A stretch of DNA of 64,000 nt from the NCBI GenBank assembly GCA_964030475.1, contig CAXIPT010000051.1, positions 62,001-126,000 on the forward strand. Reading direction: 5' to 3'. A program made the position numbers and the translations under genes. Origin of the DNA: Tethya wilhelma (taxonomy: Eukaryota; Porifera; Demospongiae; Tethyida; Tethyidae). Shown in pieces: positions 1-10,975 of the stretch. The stretch's first letter is position 1, and each line of letters opens with the position of its first letter. The notes below the pieces were generated by a model. That model saw nothing but the letters and a program-made list of their open reading frames with translations, had not been told where the DNA came from and did no database searches.

Positions 1-174
1 ATACTGAGTATTGCACTAGTAACCACGTGCAATAACTTTGACATCACAAGCCTTTCCAGACTGGTCTTCTGAAGGATTTGCTACATTTTGACCAAGGATT
101 TTGCTCTACCAGCAAGGTCTTGTCCCTGGATATTGTACTATATTGACAAGCAGGACATACAGAACATGTGACCA

Positions 175-321
175 GGAAATGAACTTTCAAGGACGTTTGG
201 CATCAAGTTGCCCAAAGAGCTGAAGTTGACAAAGAAAGCAAAATTAACCCGCCAGGCAAGTGGCCTAGCTGTTTCAAGGCCCATAGTTACTCAACAGAGG
301 AAAGTTAAAGAGCGCCTATAG
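175..321 (+). CDS. Candidate 3' terminal exon of an unidentified gene
   Basis: A frame closing with TAG at 319-321 gives about 48 residues that are strongly basic (KELKLTKKAKLTRQ within it). A stop lies just upstream in the same frame, so the exon must begin at an acceptor; CCAG ending at 174 is a candidate. A canonical AATAAA follows at 398-403, 77 bp after the stop, as expected for a short 3' UTR. The upstream part of the gene would lie outside the window. I do not recognise the family. It could be a chance frame; the poly(A) signal and the basic composition are the only support. Confidence 0.33.
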   Translation, partial: GNELSRTFGIKLPKELKLTKKAKLTRQASGLAVSRPIVTQQRKVKERL

Positions 322-1357
322 TTTCATTGATAGTAATAAGATGTAAGCTAATAATTTAGTAGACTCTTTCTGTTTTTAGTTGTGTTTTTTGTGTATAAAT
401 AAAATGTGTGGTGAAATATACTATTTTCAGCAATGTTTGCTTCAATATATATATCAGATATAACCAGTTGCATATGACAATGATTTAAAGTGTGAATATA
501 GTTCTATCCTTTGCATCTCTCCCTGCAAAGACTCAGGGCTCGGCTCCGTTTGGCATCATGCAGCTTGCCCAGTGAGCCAAACATTCGAGGTCTGCTCAAC
601 ATTACTCATACATTGACGCTGATTTTGACACAGTTTTGGCTCCTAGGTAGAGTTTAACAGCGTTTATATCTTCTTTAACACTCTAACAAACAAATTATAC
701 TAAGCTAAAACTAGTAAAAACATTCTGTCTGAGAGCTATGAACCATGGGTCAAATGTCACAAATTTCTCTTCGTTCTTAAGTACTATACAATACTAAAAC
801 CGCAAACCGGAAGTATATAGGTGATGTAAAAACGAGGGCTTAGCGTAGACTGGATGGTAATTTAAGCATGGAGAAAACTTGCTAGCAGTTGGTACACCTT
901 CAATTGGAAAGAGCAGAGACATGCTATACCTACAGCATACACAAAGTGCCTGAGGTATAAGACTAGTGGCAGTATAATTAATTGGTGACAGTGGTGGATC
1001 TAGAATTTTGTAGAGTAGGTTATTTCTAAATCAATGTGCGCGAAATGCGGCAAAAATTTTAGTGTAGCCACACCTACTTCTAGTTTTAAGCCCTGCCCCT
1101 TTATTGTGCGTGTCTCTAAGAGTTGCCAGAACAAGTCTAGAATTTGTGAAGAAAATGGGTAAAAAAAGTACAAAAACTATGTTTCTTTCACAAAAGACTG
1201 CTATTCAGTGAAATTTTGAGTTGCCACGTCTTCGTGTAAAGGGAGGTTCCTAATTGGTGCTATTTTTTAATCTGCACAGTTGTTTATAATAAATGTGAGG
1301 TCTCAGCTGAAAACTGCATGGGGGTTTCATGGGACCCATGGAACCATGCCTAACCAT
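322..1357. other. Unrecognised stretch
   Basis: No long reading frame or clear repeat ends were seen. A phrase near 985-1005 (cagtggtggatctag) resembles the GTGGCGGATCCAG tip seen at 12177 and, reversed, at 11328, so part of it may be an old MITE. Confidence 0.3.
398..403 (+). promoter_or_regulatory. Canonical AATAAA poly(A) signal
   Basis: AATAAA in a T-rich context shortly after the stop of the candidate terminal exon. A GT-rich stretch (tgtgtggtg) follows, as expected for a downstream element. AT-rich DNA produces this hexamer often, so support comes from position only. Confidence 0.3.
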
Positions 1358-1460
1358 AAACAGCTAAAATCTACATACAAATGCTACAGCTAGCCAAAAG
1401 GAGGCTATGATATCCACCTTTTGGCTAGCTGTAGCATTTGTACATAGATTTTAGCTGTTT
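1358..1460. repeat. Long near-perfect hairpin, 44-bp arms
   Basis: Positions 1358-1401 and 1417-1460 are inverted copies of 44 bases with two adjacent mismatches and a 15-base loop. The transcript of either strand would fold into one long stem. It could be a small palindromic MITE or a small-RNA precursor; nothing in the sequence decides between them. Confidence 0.85.
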
Positions 1461-2495
1461 ATTTTTTTTTCTTTTCCAAAACTTTATTTCTGGACTATGG
1501 TAATTAAGGATCATATAATCCATGCAAAATAGGTCATTCGCGAAAGTTAATTTGCAAAAAATGCTTGGCTATAGTCTAAGAGACATCCACAAAAGTTTGA
1601 TGCTGCGAAACTTTCCTGCTGTGCAGTAGTATGCATGGCTAGTTTAATTCTAACATATAGATCTACATGTACCCTTAAAAATTTTTTTTCTTAAATCGTA
1701 AATTTTTGCTTACAGTAATCATGATAGTCCAAAAATAGCTATAAACTGTTTTGCAAGTAATTTATCTTGCCTACCACCAGGTTAAAATTGACTCCTTCCG
1801 TTTGCTGTGTCATCTCAATTAAGAGTCAGAGCTCTGCTAGTCTAGGACTTGTGCACGTCATTGACTAGCAAATCGTGTCCATCAGATCAGCTATACATAA
1901 CCCTCTTTTACTGAATAATTTATACCTATAAACAGCCTATAAAGAAGAGTATATTAAATAGTGTTATTGCATACACTTAGAAATGGCCGGGCATGATTAA
2001 GGCTCAGATCTTTTGAAGAGTGGAACTGTTGTTCTTGAGATATAGTTCGAACAAACATGTGGACAGACTGACAGACAGACGGACATGTATGTAGATACAC
2101 ACACACAACAACTATGTGCACCAAGTGTTCATAATTAGGTCTAACAACCCAAAACAGCTTGCTAAGAGAGATATTATAGCTACTATTAAAAAAATATTGC
2201 AGAGTCATTCAAAACCATAATTAACCCTTTACAGCCTGTAATTGCAGGATGTGAGCATATAATGAAAATTAATAATATAAATGAAAATCAAACTTTAATA
2301 CTGCAAATAATCAAGATTGTAAAAAATTGCATATATTTCCATGGCGTTACAAGGTCATGAAGAATGAGAGGTCACAATCGCCATGATTGCTACAATAAGT
2401 TTCTTGGTTTGTTTTCTCTGAAGCCTCTAGGATTAGAAGCTTAGTGCTATCAATGGTAGTAGAAGGATAGTTAGTCTATATATATATCACAAGTA
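1461..2495. other. Unrecognised stretch with a short CA/GACA microsatellite
   Basis: A simple-sequence run (gacagacagacgg, then acacacacac) lies at about 2055-2110. No supported gene was seen. Confidence 0.3.
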
Positions 2496-2499
2496 GCAA

Positions 2500-2805
2500 A
2501 AATTTCAAAAAATATAAGCAATGTAGCAATGGGCAGTGTGTTAAAAAGTATTGGAGCATGGCATGTCTCAATTTCAGCATATGACTACTTCATTTTTGAT
2601 CCCTCAATTATTGTTGTAAATGTTTTAAAAATTATCTGTAGATCAATATAGCTTATCAGCAACAGTGATCATGGCCAAGACTTGAACACACAAACTTTGA
2701 AAATGAAGTAGTCATGTGCCGAAATTGAGACATTGCATGCCTTGTACCAATACTTTTTAATGCACTGCCCATTTGAATTCCTACAATGCTTATTTTTTGA
2801 TATTT
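2500..2805. mobile_element. Palindromic MITE, AATGGGCAGTGC family
   Basis: About 100 bp at each end form an imperfect inverted repeat: AATGGGCAGTG..TTAAAAAGTATTGGA on the left and its complement around 2740-2775 on the right. Both arms also carry the phrase TGACTACTTCATTTT or its complement. Single-arm relatives occur at 28390-28460, 43553-43640 and 60352-60440, with a degraded one near 46260-46315. Non-autonomous DNA transposon is the best reading. No coding capacity is seen. Confidence 0.7.
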
Positions 2806-2829
2806 TTGCTATTTGTTCATTTACTTTTT

Positions 2830-3360
2830 TCAGCACTATACAGTGTAAAGATTATTAGAGACTGGCTAGTCCCTACAAAAAGCTTGAGTAGCAACTACAA
2901 CTAAGGGTAGAGGTAGGTGCAACAAATAAAGCAAAAAAATTATTCTGATTTAAAATAATTCCTTAAGAATAGCATTGTAGTGCAAGAAAATTTAGGAAAA
3001 TATTTTTTGCAATGAAGTCTGTAGTAATCGTTTCAGCAAAACATATGATCATGTGATCAAAGTGTGTGGGGCTGACTTTGGAAATGCGGATGGCTAATTA
3101 ACAAGCCACACCTCCAAAATTTATTTTTTGAATAAAGTAAGAATAATGCTATTTAGTCTTTCCTGGGAAATTGTGCACATTCATGTAAAGAGTTATTTAC
3201 TTTTTGCATAATATATAAGTAGGTGTGCTGATTTAGGCCCATTCTATTATGTCTAATACCGTTTCGTCTAACAAAAAATGCGGATGTGTCATTTGGTCTA
3301 AAATATCTTTTCAATGACTGTTATGTTATATAGCTATTAATAAGTTATTTTAGGTTGCCA
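2830..3360. other. Unrecognised AT-rich stretch
   Basis: I see no coding frame, repeat end or regulatory motif I can support. Confidence 0.3.
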
Positions 3361-3383
3361 GTTAAAAATTTACCCAATTACTG

Positions 3384-4440
3384 TAAGCTAACACTAGTTC
3401 AGAGATAGAATAATCTCTGGCATTCAGTTGCCAAAGACTAATCTCAATAGCAGACTGCTCAGCTTGAAATAGTTCTACAGCTTCATAAATGTTCGGGTGT
3501 GATTTAGTAGCCAATTTTCGCATCTTTGAATGCCAATTAACCTTCTGTGTTGTTGTTCGTACATGGACCATCAAGGGAATGAACATTCCACATGTGAATC
3601 GAGAAGTGGCCATGAATCCATGTTTGCTCAAAGTACTCAAAGAACTCTTGTCCAATGATCATGGTCAAAATTTGGTGCATTGATCACCAGACCACCCCAA
3701 GTGACTCGTAAAAAGCTTGGTGGAATAAATACTAAGGTTATTACAGAGTTAATAAAAGTCTTAAAGGTGCCACCTTGTCTGTATTGCTGCTGTAGTCCTA
3801 GGCTCTGTATACCTTTCTCCAAACAGATTGTGCAAAGTGGAAAAGGCACCCTTTCCTTTCTGCTTGAGGAAAATAAATGTGAAAGGATTGCTGTAGGGCG
3901 AGTTCAAAGTCAGCAAGTACCCTCTCAGGCTGAACTGTGAGTCCGCAATTCTGTGCACCCTCCTTTAACAGCATAAAAAGTTGTGTTGTAGCTCTCACGA
4001 GTCTTGTTAGGAAGCAGAAAGTAGGCAAAGAGGAACTGTTGCCCATGTTTGAAGGCATGAATGCATGGTAAACACCTGATAAAACAGACGTGGACAGATC
4101 TGAAAAGTACCATCCATGTAGAGGATTGGTGACTCTGAAAGGATTTTCAGGTTGCTTTCAGTAGAAAACATGAAGATACCATCTCGAGAAGCCATCATGA
4201 AATTCTTGCCAGTTAGAGTCTTGGCCCATTCTCCATCAAAACGAAGATCTTCTACTGACTGTGGTAAAGGAGGGTATCGTTTGCGCCATTCTCTATACAG
4301 ACTATGTAGGCAATATAGGTGCTACATCTTCTCGATCATCTTGCTGAGCAACTTGCTGTAAAGCATCATGATAAATGCGGGGAATAGGTGTAGTTTCTTC
4401 TTTGGCCCTCTTCTTCATTCTCTCCTATACCTTGTCCCCT
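3384..4440 (-). pseudogene. MULE-type transposase relic
   Basis: Overlapping minus-strand frames spell a MULE transposase core broken by frameshifts. Landmarks are YMDGTFQICP around 4110 (first catalytic Asp), FYQVFT and FAYFLLPNK after it, then VLADFELALQQSFH around 3900 (second Asp) and GCLFHFAQSVWRKV around 3820 (the C..H motif). WHSKMRKLATKSHP, where MULE proteins have the GWH region, lies around 3530. Continuity needs several frame changes, so the copy is dead. The family moves by cut-and-paste, and animal members often carry an N-terminal FLYWCH zinc finger, which is not seen here. I could not identify the terminal inverted repeats. Confidence 0.75.
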
Positions 4441-4599
4441 GCTATTTCAGTTGGGTCGGGTTGATGACAATGTCTGTCATTTCAAGCTCACTAGTTGGTC
4501 ATTAGCATCTGTGACAACTCTTCCAGGACAGGATCTGTTGTTACATCTCCAGTAAGTCTGTCCGATGGGATTAAACGAAATGTGGCATGACACCGGTGT

Positions 4600-5370
4600 G
4601 CTTTTATTAGAAAAACAGCTGTTTTAAGGTATATCTCCAGTATGGAATGATATTGCAGAATTTCTCGGAAAACTTCTCAGAAGTAATATTTCGACTAAAA
4701 TTTTTGGGGGGTATGGCTACAATTAACTTTACCATCTGCATTCTTAATTGATTTGGAGCCAAATTAGCCACGCCCACCTTAATCATGTGGTCTTCTAAGT
4801 TAAAAGCGAAACTATAACCATGATGATGAACCATCATTCTGAGTTTGAGCTCAGGAAACAACACCATTACAAAGTTATGATCTCATAATGCAAGTTAAGG
4901 CATAGTGCACATGACTAAAACTACACTGAGAATGTCATGAATTTTTATGCTAGAGTAAAATAGATAAAATGACCTTTGAACTCTATCTACTCTGGATTAC
5001 ATGAATTTATATGCTAAGTTTCAAAGCTTTCTGGTTTTTGTTTGGGCCTATTTATCATGGAAACAAGTATCAAGGAATGTATAGTTCCCTTGAAAAGCAT
5101 TGCCAGAAATTAAACAGTGGACATGTACGGAATGCCCACCTACATGAATAAATGCATATCATTAAATCCAGTATTTCGACTAAACAAGTAGCACTTGTGA
5201 AGACACACTTCTGGCAGACAGCAGAGACTTGAAATAACACAAAACCCTTCTTTTGGGAGGCATAGAGCTGTTTCTAAGCGATCTACAGTGATTTAGCGAA
5301 ACTGCTGAATCAGCAATACTTTGAATGACATAATTTATAATAACGTCATAATAATACTTTAGTATGGTAA
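4600..5370. other. Unrecognised stretch
   Basis: Only short frames occur and no family was recognised. It may include the flank of the MULE element. Confidence 0.3.
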
Positions 5371-5602
5371 TTTGGACTTTCTTCTAATATTCTGAGATAA
5401 CCCATTGTGAGTTTTGGAACCAAATTTGTGAAGTTTAACTCTTGGTTGAACCGATCCTAAACACAGAAACCGGAAATACTTTTGGATTTGGACTTTCTTC
5501 TAATATTCTGAGATGACCCATTGTGAGTTTTGGAACCAAATTTGTGAAGTTTAACTCTTAGTTGACCGATCCCAAACACAGAAACCGAAAATACTTTTGT
5601 AG
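5371..5602. repeat. Direct tandem duplication, 116-bp period, two copies
   Basis: The segment starting tttggactttcttc at 5371 recurs at 5487 with few changes (ggttgaaccgatccta versus agttgaccgatccca). Both units end in cacagaaaccg(g/a)aaatactttt. No coding content is visible. It is a recent local duplication. Confidence 0.9.
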
Positions 5603-6054
5603 GTCACCTGCAAATTTAACTGAATTGAATTGTTTCCAGATTGTCAGACCGAAAATTAACTAGTGTGATACGGAGAGGTCAGGAAGATAATGTCACAGCC
5701 TACGGTAGATTATCACTGCTCTAATATTCTGAGTTTAACGTATGGGCTTACTATAGATACTAACCAAGTGCTGGAATTTGACAAACCTAGCTGCATCTTG
5801 AATTAAGGCCGGTGTGATTTCAGGTAAGCGCCTACTACTCTAGTACTTAAGAGCGGAAGTAGTATAGGGAGAGATTACGTAAAAATTAATTCGTGACCGC
5901 GTATTTCTGGCAATGAGGACTTACCTTGAGTTGTCAAAGTTGGCTTAACACTTTCTGGTTCTTTGGAAACTGTGTTCAATTAAGTAAGTCAGTTAGTATG
6001 TATACGTACTAGGTACGTTAGAACAAAAATGGCACAATTGCTCAGTGTACTGCC

Positions 6055-6480
6055 TCAGCTTTTGAAATACCTTAATAATGTACAATTTGAATTTTGTATA
6101 TCTCTACAGAAATTTCACAAAAGCCTTATGCATTGATTGTTTGACCAATGATATATAGAAAATATTTTCAAGTGTGAATGTCATGTGACCGGCAGGGGTG
6201 GGACAGGAGTATGTCCTCTTTGTATGACCTTAATGCAAACATGCAGAGCTGGATATTTATTTTCACAATAACATATTTTGTCAAAATATTGTATTTATCT
6301 ACAAGATATTAAATCTGCTTGAAAAATTGGTCCCACGAACATTATTAGGTATATAGAAACAGAGAGAAATATGCTTATTTCTAAATATTGCACACCTAAT
6401 TATATATGCAGATTGATTATTTCTCATTAATTTTAATGATGGGTCCCCCCAATTTCCAGACAGTTCTAATATTTTATGGT
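6055..6480. repeat. Old interspersed repeat, copy 1
   Basis: Shares patches with 12495-12850 in the same orientation, most clearly the phrase ttctaaatattgcacacct in 6380-6400. The phrases gtcatgtga and cattgattgtt also recur at matching spacing. Divergence is high. No coding content is seen. Confidence 0.6.
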
Positions 6481-6802
6481 TAAGATGTACTAGATTAGAA
6501 GAAAAAATTGCCTCTTAAAGGGGGGCTGACATGAAAAACTGAAAAAATTATTTTTTGGTATCAAACTGTAGCTCAGGTGGTGTGCATTTGGAATATCAGG
6601 CTTGTTTTTTTTTATTGCAAGTCTACAGTGGACAATAACCCCAAGAATTGAGCTAAAAAATCACTGCAAAATGAGATTGCAATGTATTTCCTTGATGGGC
6701 GGGGTTTACGTGTGACGTCACGGGGGGAACAAGTTCAGCGCAAAGAAGCACAAAGCATAGCCTGGTTGCTGTTTTCTAGCCCCCATAGTGAAGCGCTGAG
6801 TT

Positions 6803-7192
6803 GCTGCAGGATGTTCTAACACATATTGTGAAGATGTCAGTCTTTTTAGGTTCCCAAAGATCCTGTTATAAGTTGCAAATGGGTAAAAAAATACAGAGAA
6901 CAAGAGCAAATTGGTCAGGTCCAGCCTGAGACCATTTTGAGGTTACCTGACTTCTCTGATCAGATCTGAGGGGCATGCAGAAGAGAAGAAGACATAAATC
7001 TGATGCCATTCCAACTATATTCCAGAGGTCCACCAAGTATCTAGTGCAAGACCAAGTTTTGAAAATGCTCAGCCTGTTCGTACTGACTTCAGTTATCGAA
7101 AGAGATCATCAAGCAGGCCACCAATATCCATGATGGTTCAAAGCCAAATAGTGGCAGACTCAGAGCTGCTTATGAAGAGAGAGAGAGAAGGT
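6803..7192 (+). pseudogene. THAP zinc-finger protein relic
   Basis: The frame at 6809-6865 reads CSNTYCEDVSLFRFP, the N-terminal C-x-C part of a C2CH THAP finger. After a one-base deletion the next frame gives CKWVKKIQRTRANWSG (the invariant Trp region). It then reaches DHFE preceded by a stop where the third Cys should be. After another frame change SDAIPTIF fits the AVPTIF box that closes THAP domains. A charged segment up to about 7190 ends at a possible splice donor (AAG|GTAAGC). THAP domains bind DNA and are typical of P-element-like transposases. At least two frameshifts and a lost Cys codon make it non-functional. Confidence 0.7.
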
Positions 7193-8067
7193 AAGCCTAG
7201 TAGATCTTGCAATGCATGCATACAGGACAGAATTAGATAGCATTCAATTTTCAAGCTGGTATTACTGTGACCATGCATGTCTACTACTAGAAACTAACTG
7301 GCCTTACTGGATCGTGAACTAGAACCCACACAAGAGACAAGTATAGCATCTGAGGAAGCAGCATCCCAGCTCTAATGTGATACTGGAGTTACCCCAGAAA
7401 GGAAGGTTTCAAACCAGCAGCAGGACAAAATTAAATCAGTTTTGTTGGTATGCGAAGCGTGACGTACTTAGCATTATACATGTTGAAAATTTTTTTGTTA
7501 TATACACAATTTACAGTCAGTGCTCCACTCTAACGGACATAGTATTTATTACTTATAGGTCTGTAGGTAAAAATTAAGCCAGATGTGCGTTCTGTTGCAG
7601 AATACGTTGATGTACCTATATGAAAGCAACCATTAGACAATGTACAGAGGGAATAAACCACTCAGTTGACCCCAGCTCCTCTCAATAACCAGTATAGGAG
7701 GGACCTCAGGTTGATAAGCCTATACTGCCATCAAAAGTCATGACATTAAATATTATCAGATTCTCGTTTGAACAATGTGGGCCATTGTTCAAGTTGTGAG
7801 ACATGTTTGGATGGTGTCACTGTTCAGTTATGTTAGTGGTGGCTAGGTACTTCCAATATAAAGCCCAACAGTAGCTAGATATTTTTGAGACAGCACAACT
7901 ATATAGGCAACGTAACTCGTTCTGTCCTTCCTAACCACCTCCAGCAGAGTAGGTTAGCTGTCAGTAAGCAGTAAACCTGTATTGCCTGAAAAGATAATGA
8001 AAAGCAGTTAGTAAATTAATGTACAATAGCTACTTTGGTTAACTCACTCATGTCAGGGTCACCACAG

Positions 8068-8569
8068 TCACTGACATCGGTATGTGAAGAAGCAACTTTG
8101 TATAACCCAAACATTAAGGCATACAGCACCAAACACCTCATGTTCAATTATACAATTGCCTGTATCTGATTCAGCTTCCATCTTGTCACAGAGATTTTTT
8201 TTGCAGCACAGACAGTCCACATTGTTCTGAACACAGTGCCCGGACGTACCATGCTGCCACCTGAGCTACAATTGTTAACATAAAATTAATATTTATAAAC
8301 AAAAGGTATTATAGCTGATACACTCACCAATCAGTGCTTCCTAGCCTATCCTGTCTTGCATCTTCGTCAGATGAATCTCCAGTCTCCACAGCTAGCTGCT
8401 CCCACTTTGAAGTATGGCTCAATTCTTCCATCACTATCTGAAGCACTGACTTGGCTTTCAAAGGGAGATGATGAATAACCAAGGCTCAAAACATTACTGC
8501 TTGCACTGAATCATCGTTGTTGTTGTCAATAGCAGAGCTGTGGCTCGAGGAAGAGCTGTGTTCAGCCAT
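8068..8569 (-). pseudogene. P2X7 C-terminal (ballast)-like Cys-rich protein relic
   Basis: Exon 1 starts with ATG at 8569-8567, runs through a Ser/Asp-rich segment and ends GDSSDEDARQDRLGSTDW before a GTGAGT donor at 8327. A 67-bp intron ends at 8261. Exon 2 continues with WQHGTSGHC, then CLCCKKNLC, GNCIIEHEVF and a Trp/Val helix before a stop at 8068. The order RLG(N/S)T(D/E)W, C-x-x-CC, C-I matches the zinc-binding ballast fold of the P2X7 receptor tail, known in many invertebrate proteins without a channel. Exon 1 needs two frame changes, so this copy is probably dead. Family assignment rests on motif pattern only. Confidence 0.55.
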
Positions 8570-8782
8570 TAGTTAGCTACTAAACGCGTTCCCCCCGTGA
8601 CGTCACGTAGTAGCTCCACCCAAACAGGAAATACAGAAATTTGCCTTTCCAGGTGGATTCAGCTCACCTCAAATCATGCAAGTTTTTACTGCTTTAGAAT
8701 TTTTTGAGATTTTTTTCCTATAACTTACACCACTTAAAGTACATTTTGGTGAAAAAAAAATTTTGCATGTCAGCCCCCCTTT

Positions 8783-9547
8783 CAGAAAAAGCTTTTCAGA
8801 TCGTATGCTCCTCCTGGAGAAATGGAACTGTCCTGCTCAGATCTCCAAGCTTGCTTACTTAGAAAGCTCCCTCTAAACTTAATTTCAAAAGAAAGCTAAA
8901 TATCCTCAGAGAAATCATACAATTCCTTACAAGGATGTTGGAGTCGAAGACAATGTGTCAATTTTAACTACAATTCAGAGGAATTCCACTCAGACAAATA
9001 GTCCTCCAACCTCAATTCTTACACGTCTGTGTTGCCAGTCACCATTCCTCTGGTAGATAGACTCTCTTTGGGGTCAGGTTTGTAGTCTTTTCAGGGGATG
9101 TTTAATGAACAACTAAATGCCAGTCTGTTTGGAGAATCAATCTGAGAGCTGTATCCCTGGAAGACCTATCTAAGATGTTTGCTATGTTATTTGTAGTGCT
9201 ATATCTTCTGACCTGCACATGCTTAGATGTTAGATTATGAGAAAGGTGTGTTGTTCAGAATTCCTGGTTTGCTAGAAGGTAAGGTACCCAAAAAGAAGCC
9301 TTCTTTCAAGGAGGATTCATTCATGAGGAATATACAACATTGAGGACTACCCCTCATGACTCAGTCACATCACAAGACAAGCAAAATCTGGAATTGCTAC
9401 ATCAGCATTCAATGAGAGCAGCAGCAACATCGACTGTCAAATGTGTGGGCCTATCCACAAGGACAACTTGTCAAGGGAATCAATTTACTTTTGAAGTATT
9501 TTACCATATTAATCATATAGTTATATACTCTCTATACAAACTTCCGT
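8783..9547. other. Unrecognised stretch
   Basis: Long but interrupted frames occur on the plus strand. No motif was recognised and no repeat partner was found in this window. Confidence 0.3.
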
Positions 9548-9885
9548 ATTACTAACTGTGCAATTATTTTCGTAATTGCACTTGAATTTTTAATGAGCTA
9601 TGGCAGCTGCTCCAAATTTGAACACATAGTGGTTACACTGTTTCTGGTGGTACTTCAGCAGTGATTGTTTTGACAAGTACAAGTCAAAGCAGCCTTAGTG
9701 TGGCAACTCAGTAGCTTACAGCTAGCTATTCACGTAGCTACTACACACGCTGAACTAAATGATTAACAAATAATCACATGAATTGTCGTGCAATTGTGGT
9801 TACACAGTTATGGACAAATTGCACTCGGCGTTGCCTCGTGCAATTACACCATAACTGTGCAATTATTTCCCAAATTGCATGTGAT
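9548..9885. repeat. Short AACTGTGCAATTATTT repeat cluster
   Basis: The phrase actgtgcaattattt occurs at about 9556 and again near 9855. Related aattgcac and tgcaattac words lie between them, including around a GC-richer phrase (ggcgttgcctcg). This looks like degraded MITE ends. No coding content is seen. Confidence 0.45.
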
Positions 9886-10699
9886 TACCTATACAAATTA
9901 TAAGGAGTTCTCAGATAACTCAGTAATACTTCAAACAATACAATCTAATTCTGTATAGCCAATTATTTCGGTGACAATTAATTTTGGTGAAAGAGAACTA
10001 CCTCACTCGATATTGGCGAACTTTAATTTTGGCTAATGAAACATTGAATACATCAAACGGCAAAATTAGCTTAGTAGGTACATGTATACGCCTTTGTTTT
10101 GATTTTCTTTTACTAAAGTAGATTTGACAAAGCTTTTCAAGTCATGAAGCTAAACAACAATCAAACTAATTTTGCTGAAAGCCTTCTTGCATTAAGGAGC
10201 TTCTGGCAGGGAAAAAATATGGGAGGGGCTAATGCACTATGATATCGCCAACGCAACTTAAGCTTTTTTTTTTTAGCCAGACAAACAAGCTTTCAAAAGC
10301 GATGCTATTGCTTTAAAGCCTAAGAATCCCTACACCTATGTAGCATATTTTCAGGCTCATTTCATAAAGAACTGTGGAGAAAATGTCATTTTAAACCCTA
10401 TGCATGATCTCTACTGATTTTTTGAGTATTTTTTTACAAATATTTTCTAAATCTTGACTACCAAACTTTTGATTAATTAACAAACAGCTTAATTCATGCT
10501 ATCAGTCGATCGAAAGCACTTGCTTCTAAAAATAATTCAAAGGTCACGATATTATTGATATCTGTATCTTGATTACCTTCGTCTGAAAAGGAACATTTTT
10601 GCTGGGTGAACCTTTGATATGACTTATATACATTGATTGACTGTTTTGTTGTAGTTGGTTCATTGTATGTGGCAAGTTGTTATTAACTCTTGGTGAGCA
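9886..10699. other. Unrecognised AT-rich stretch
   Basis: No coding frame or clear repeat end was recognised. Confidence 0.3.
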
Positions 10700-10730
10700 A
10701 GGGTGTGTTATGACCGGTAGTTGTTTTGTC

Positions 10731-10768
<38 letters not shown>

Positions 10769-10975
10769 TATGTGTGTGTGTGTGTGTGTGCAGCCCCAGT
10801 CTTCAAAAGCGGCATACCAAGGTAAAATAATCAAAATTATCTAAACCATGTAGCAAAAACCTGTAGTTCCTGAGATCTGAAGCTTTCTGAGCACTAAGCT
10901 TCGTGGCCACATCTGCTAATCACGTCTATTTGTTAGTGTGCGTTATTTAGAATTGACTACAAGACTAGTCGCAAG
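10700..10975. repeat. Interspersed repeat with internal TG microsatellite, copy 1
   Basis: A TG/TATG run at 10726-10791 is preceded by ggtagttgttttgtctgtc. It is followed by a segment containing tgtagttcctgagatctga and ending near gtgtgcgttat. The same order recurs at 31345-31610 (ggtagtcgttttgtctgtg, then tgtagtttctgagatctga, then gtgtgcgttatct). The microsatellite therefore belongs to a dispersed repeat and is not an isolated simple repeat. Confidence 0.7.

Larger units (their letters stand above)
6517..8782. mobile_element. Inverted-repeat DNA element carrying THAP and P2X7-ballast-like sequences
   Basis: The ends are inverted: AAAGGGGGGCTGACATG at 6517-6533 matches its complement at 8766-8782 exactly. 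Weaker inverted similarity extends about 220 bp inward and includes a mirrored GTGACGTCACGGGGGGAAC motif (6711-6729 and about 8587-8605). Inside are a plus-strand THAP relic and a minus-strand Cys-rich relic, described separately. I could not settle a target-site duplication, so the exact borders may be a few bases off. Confidence 0.75.

Noticed and set aside
10544..10834. 96-residue minus-strand frame with a His/Thr run
   Set aside because: The middle is a TG microsatellite; no motif lies on either side.
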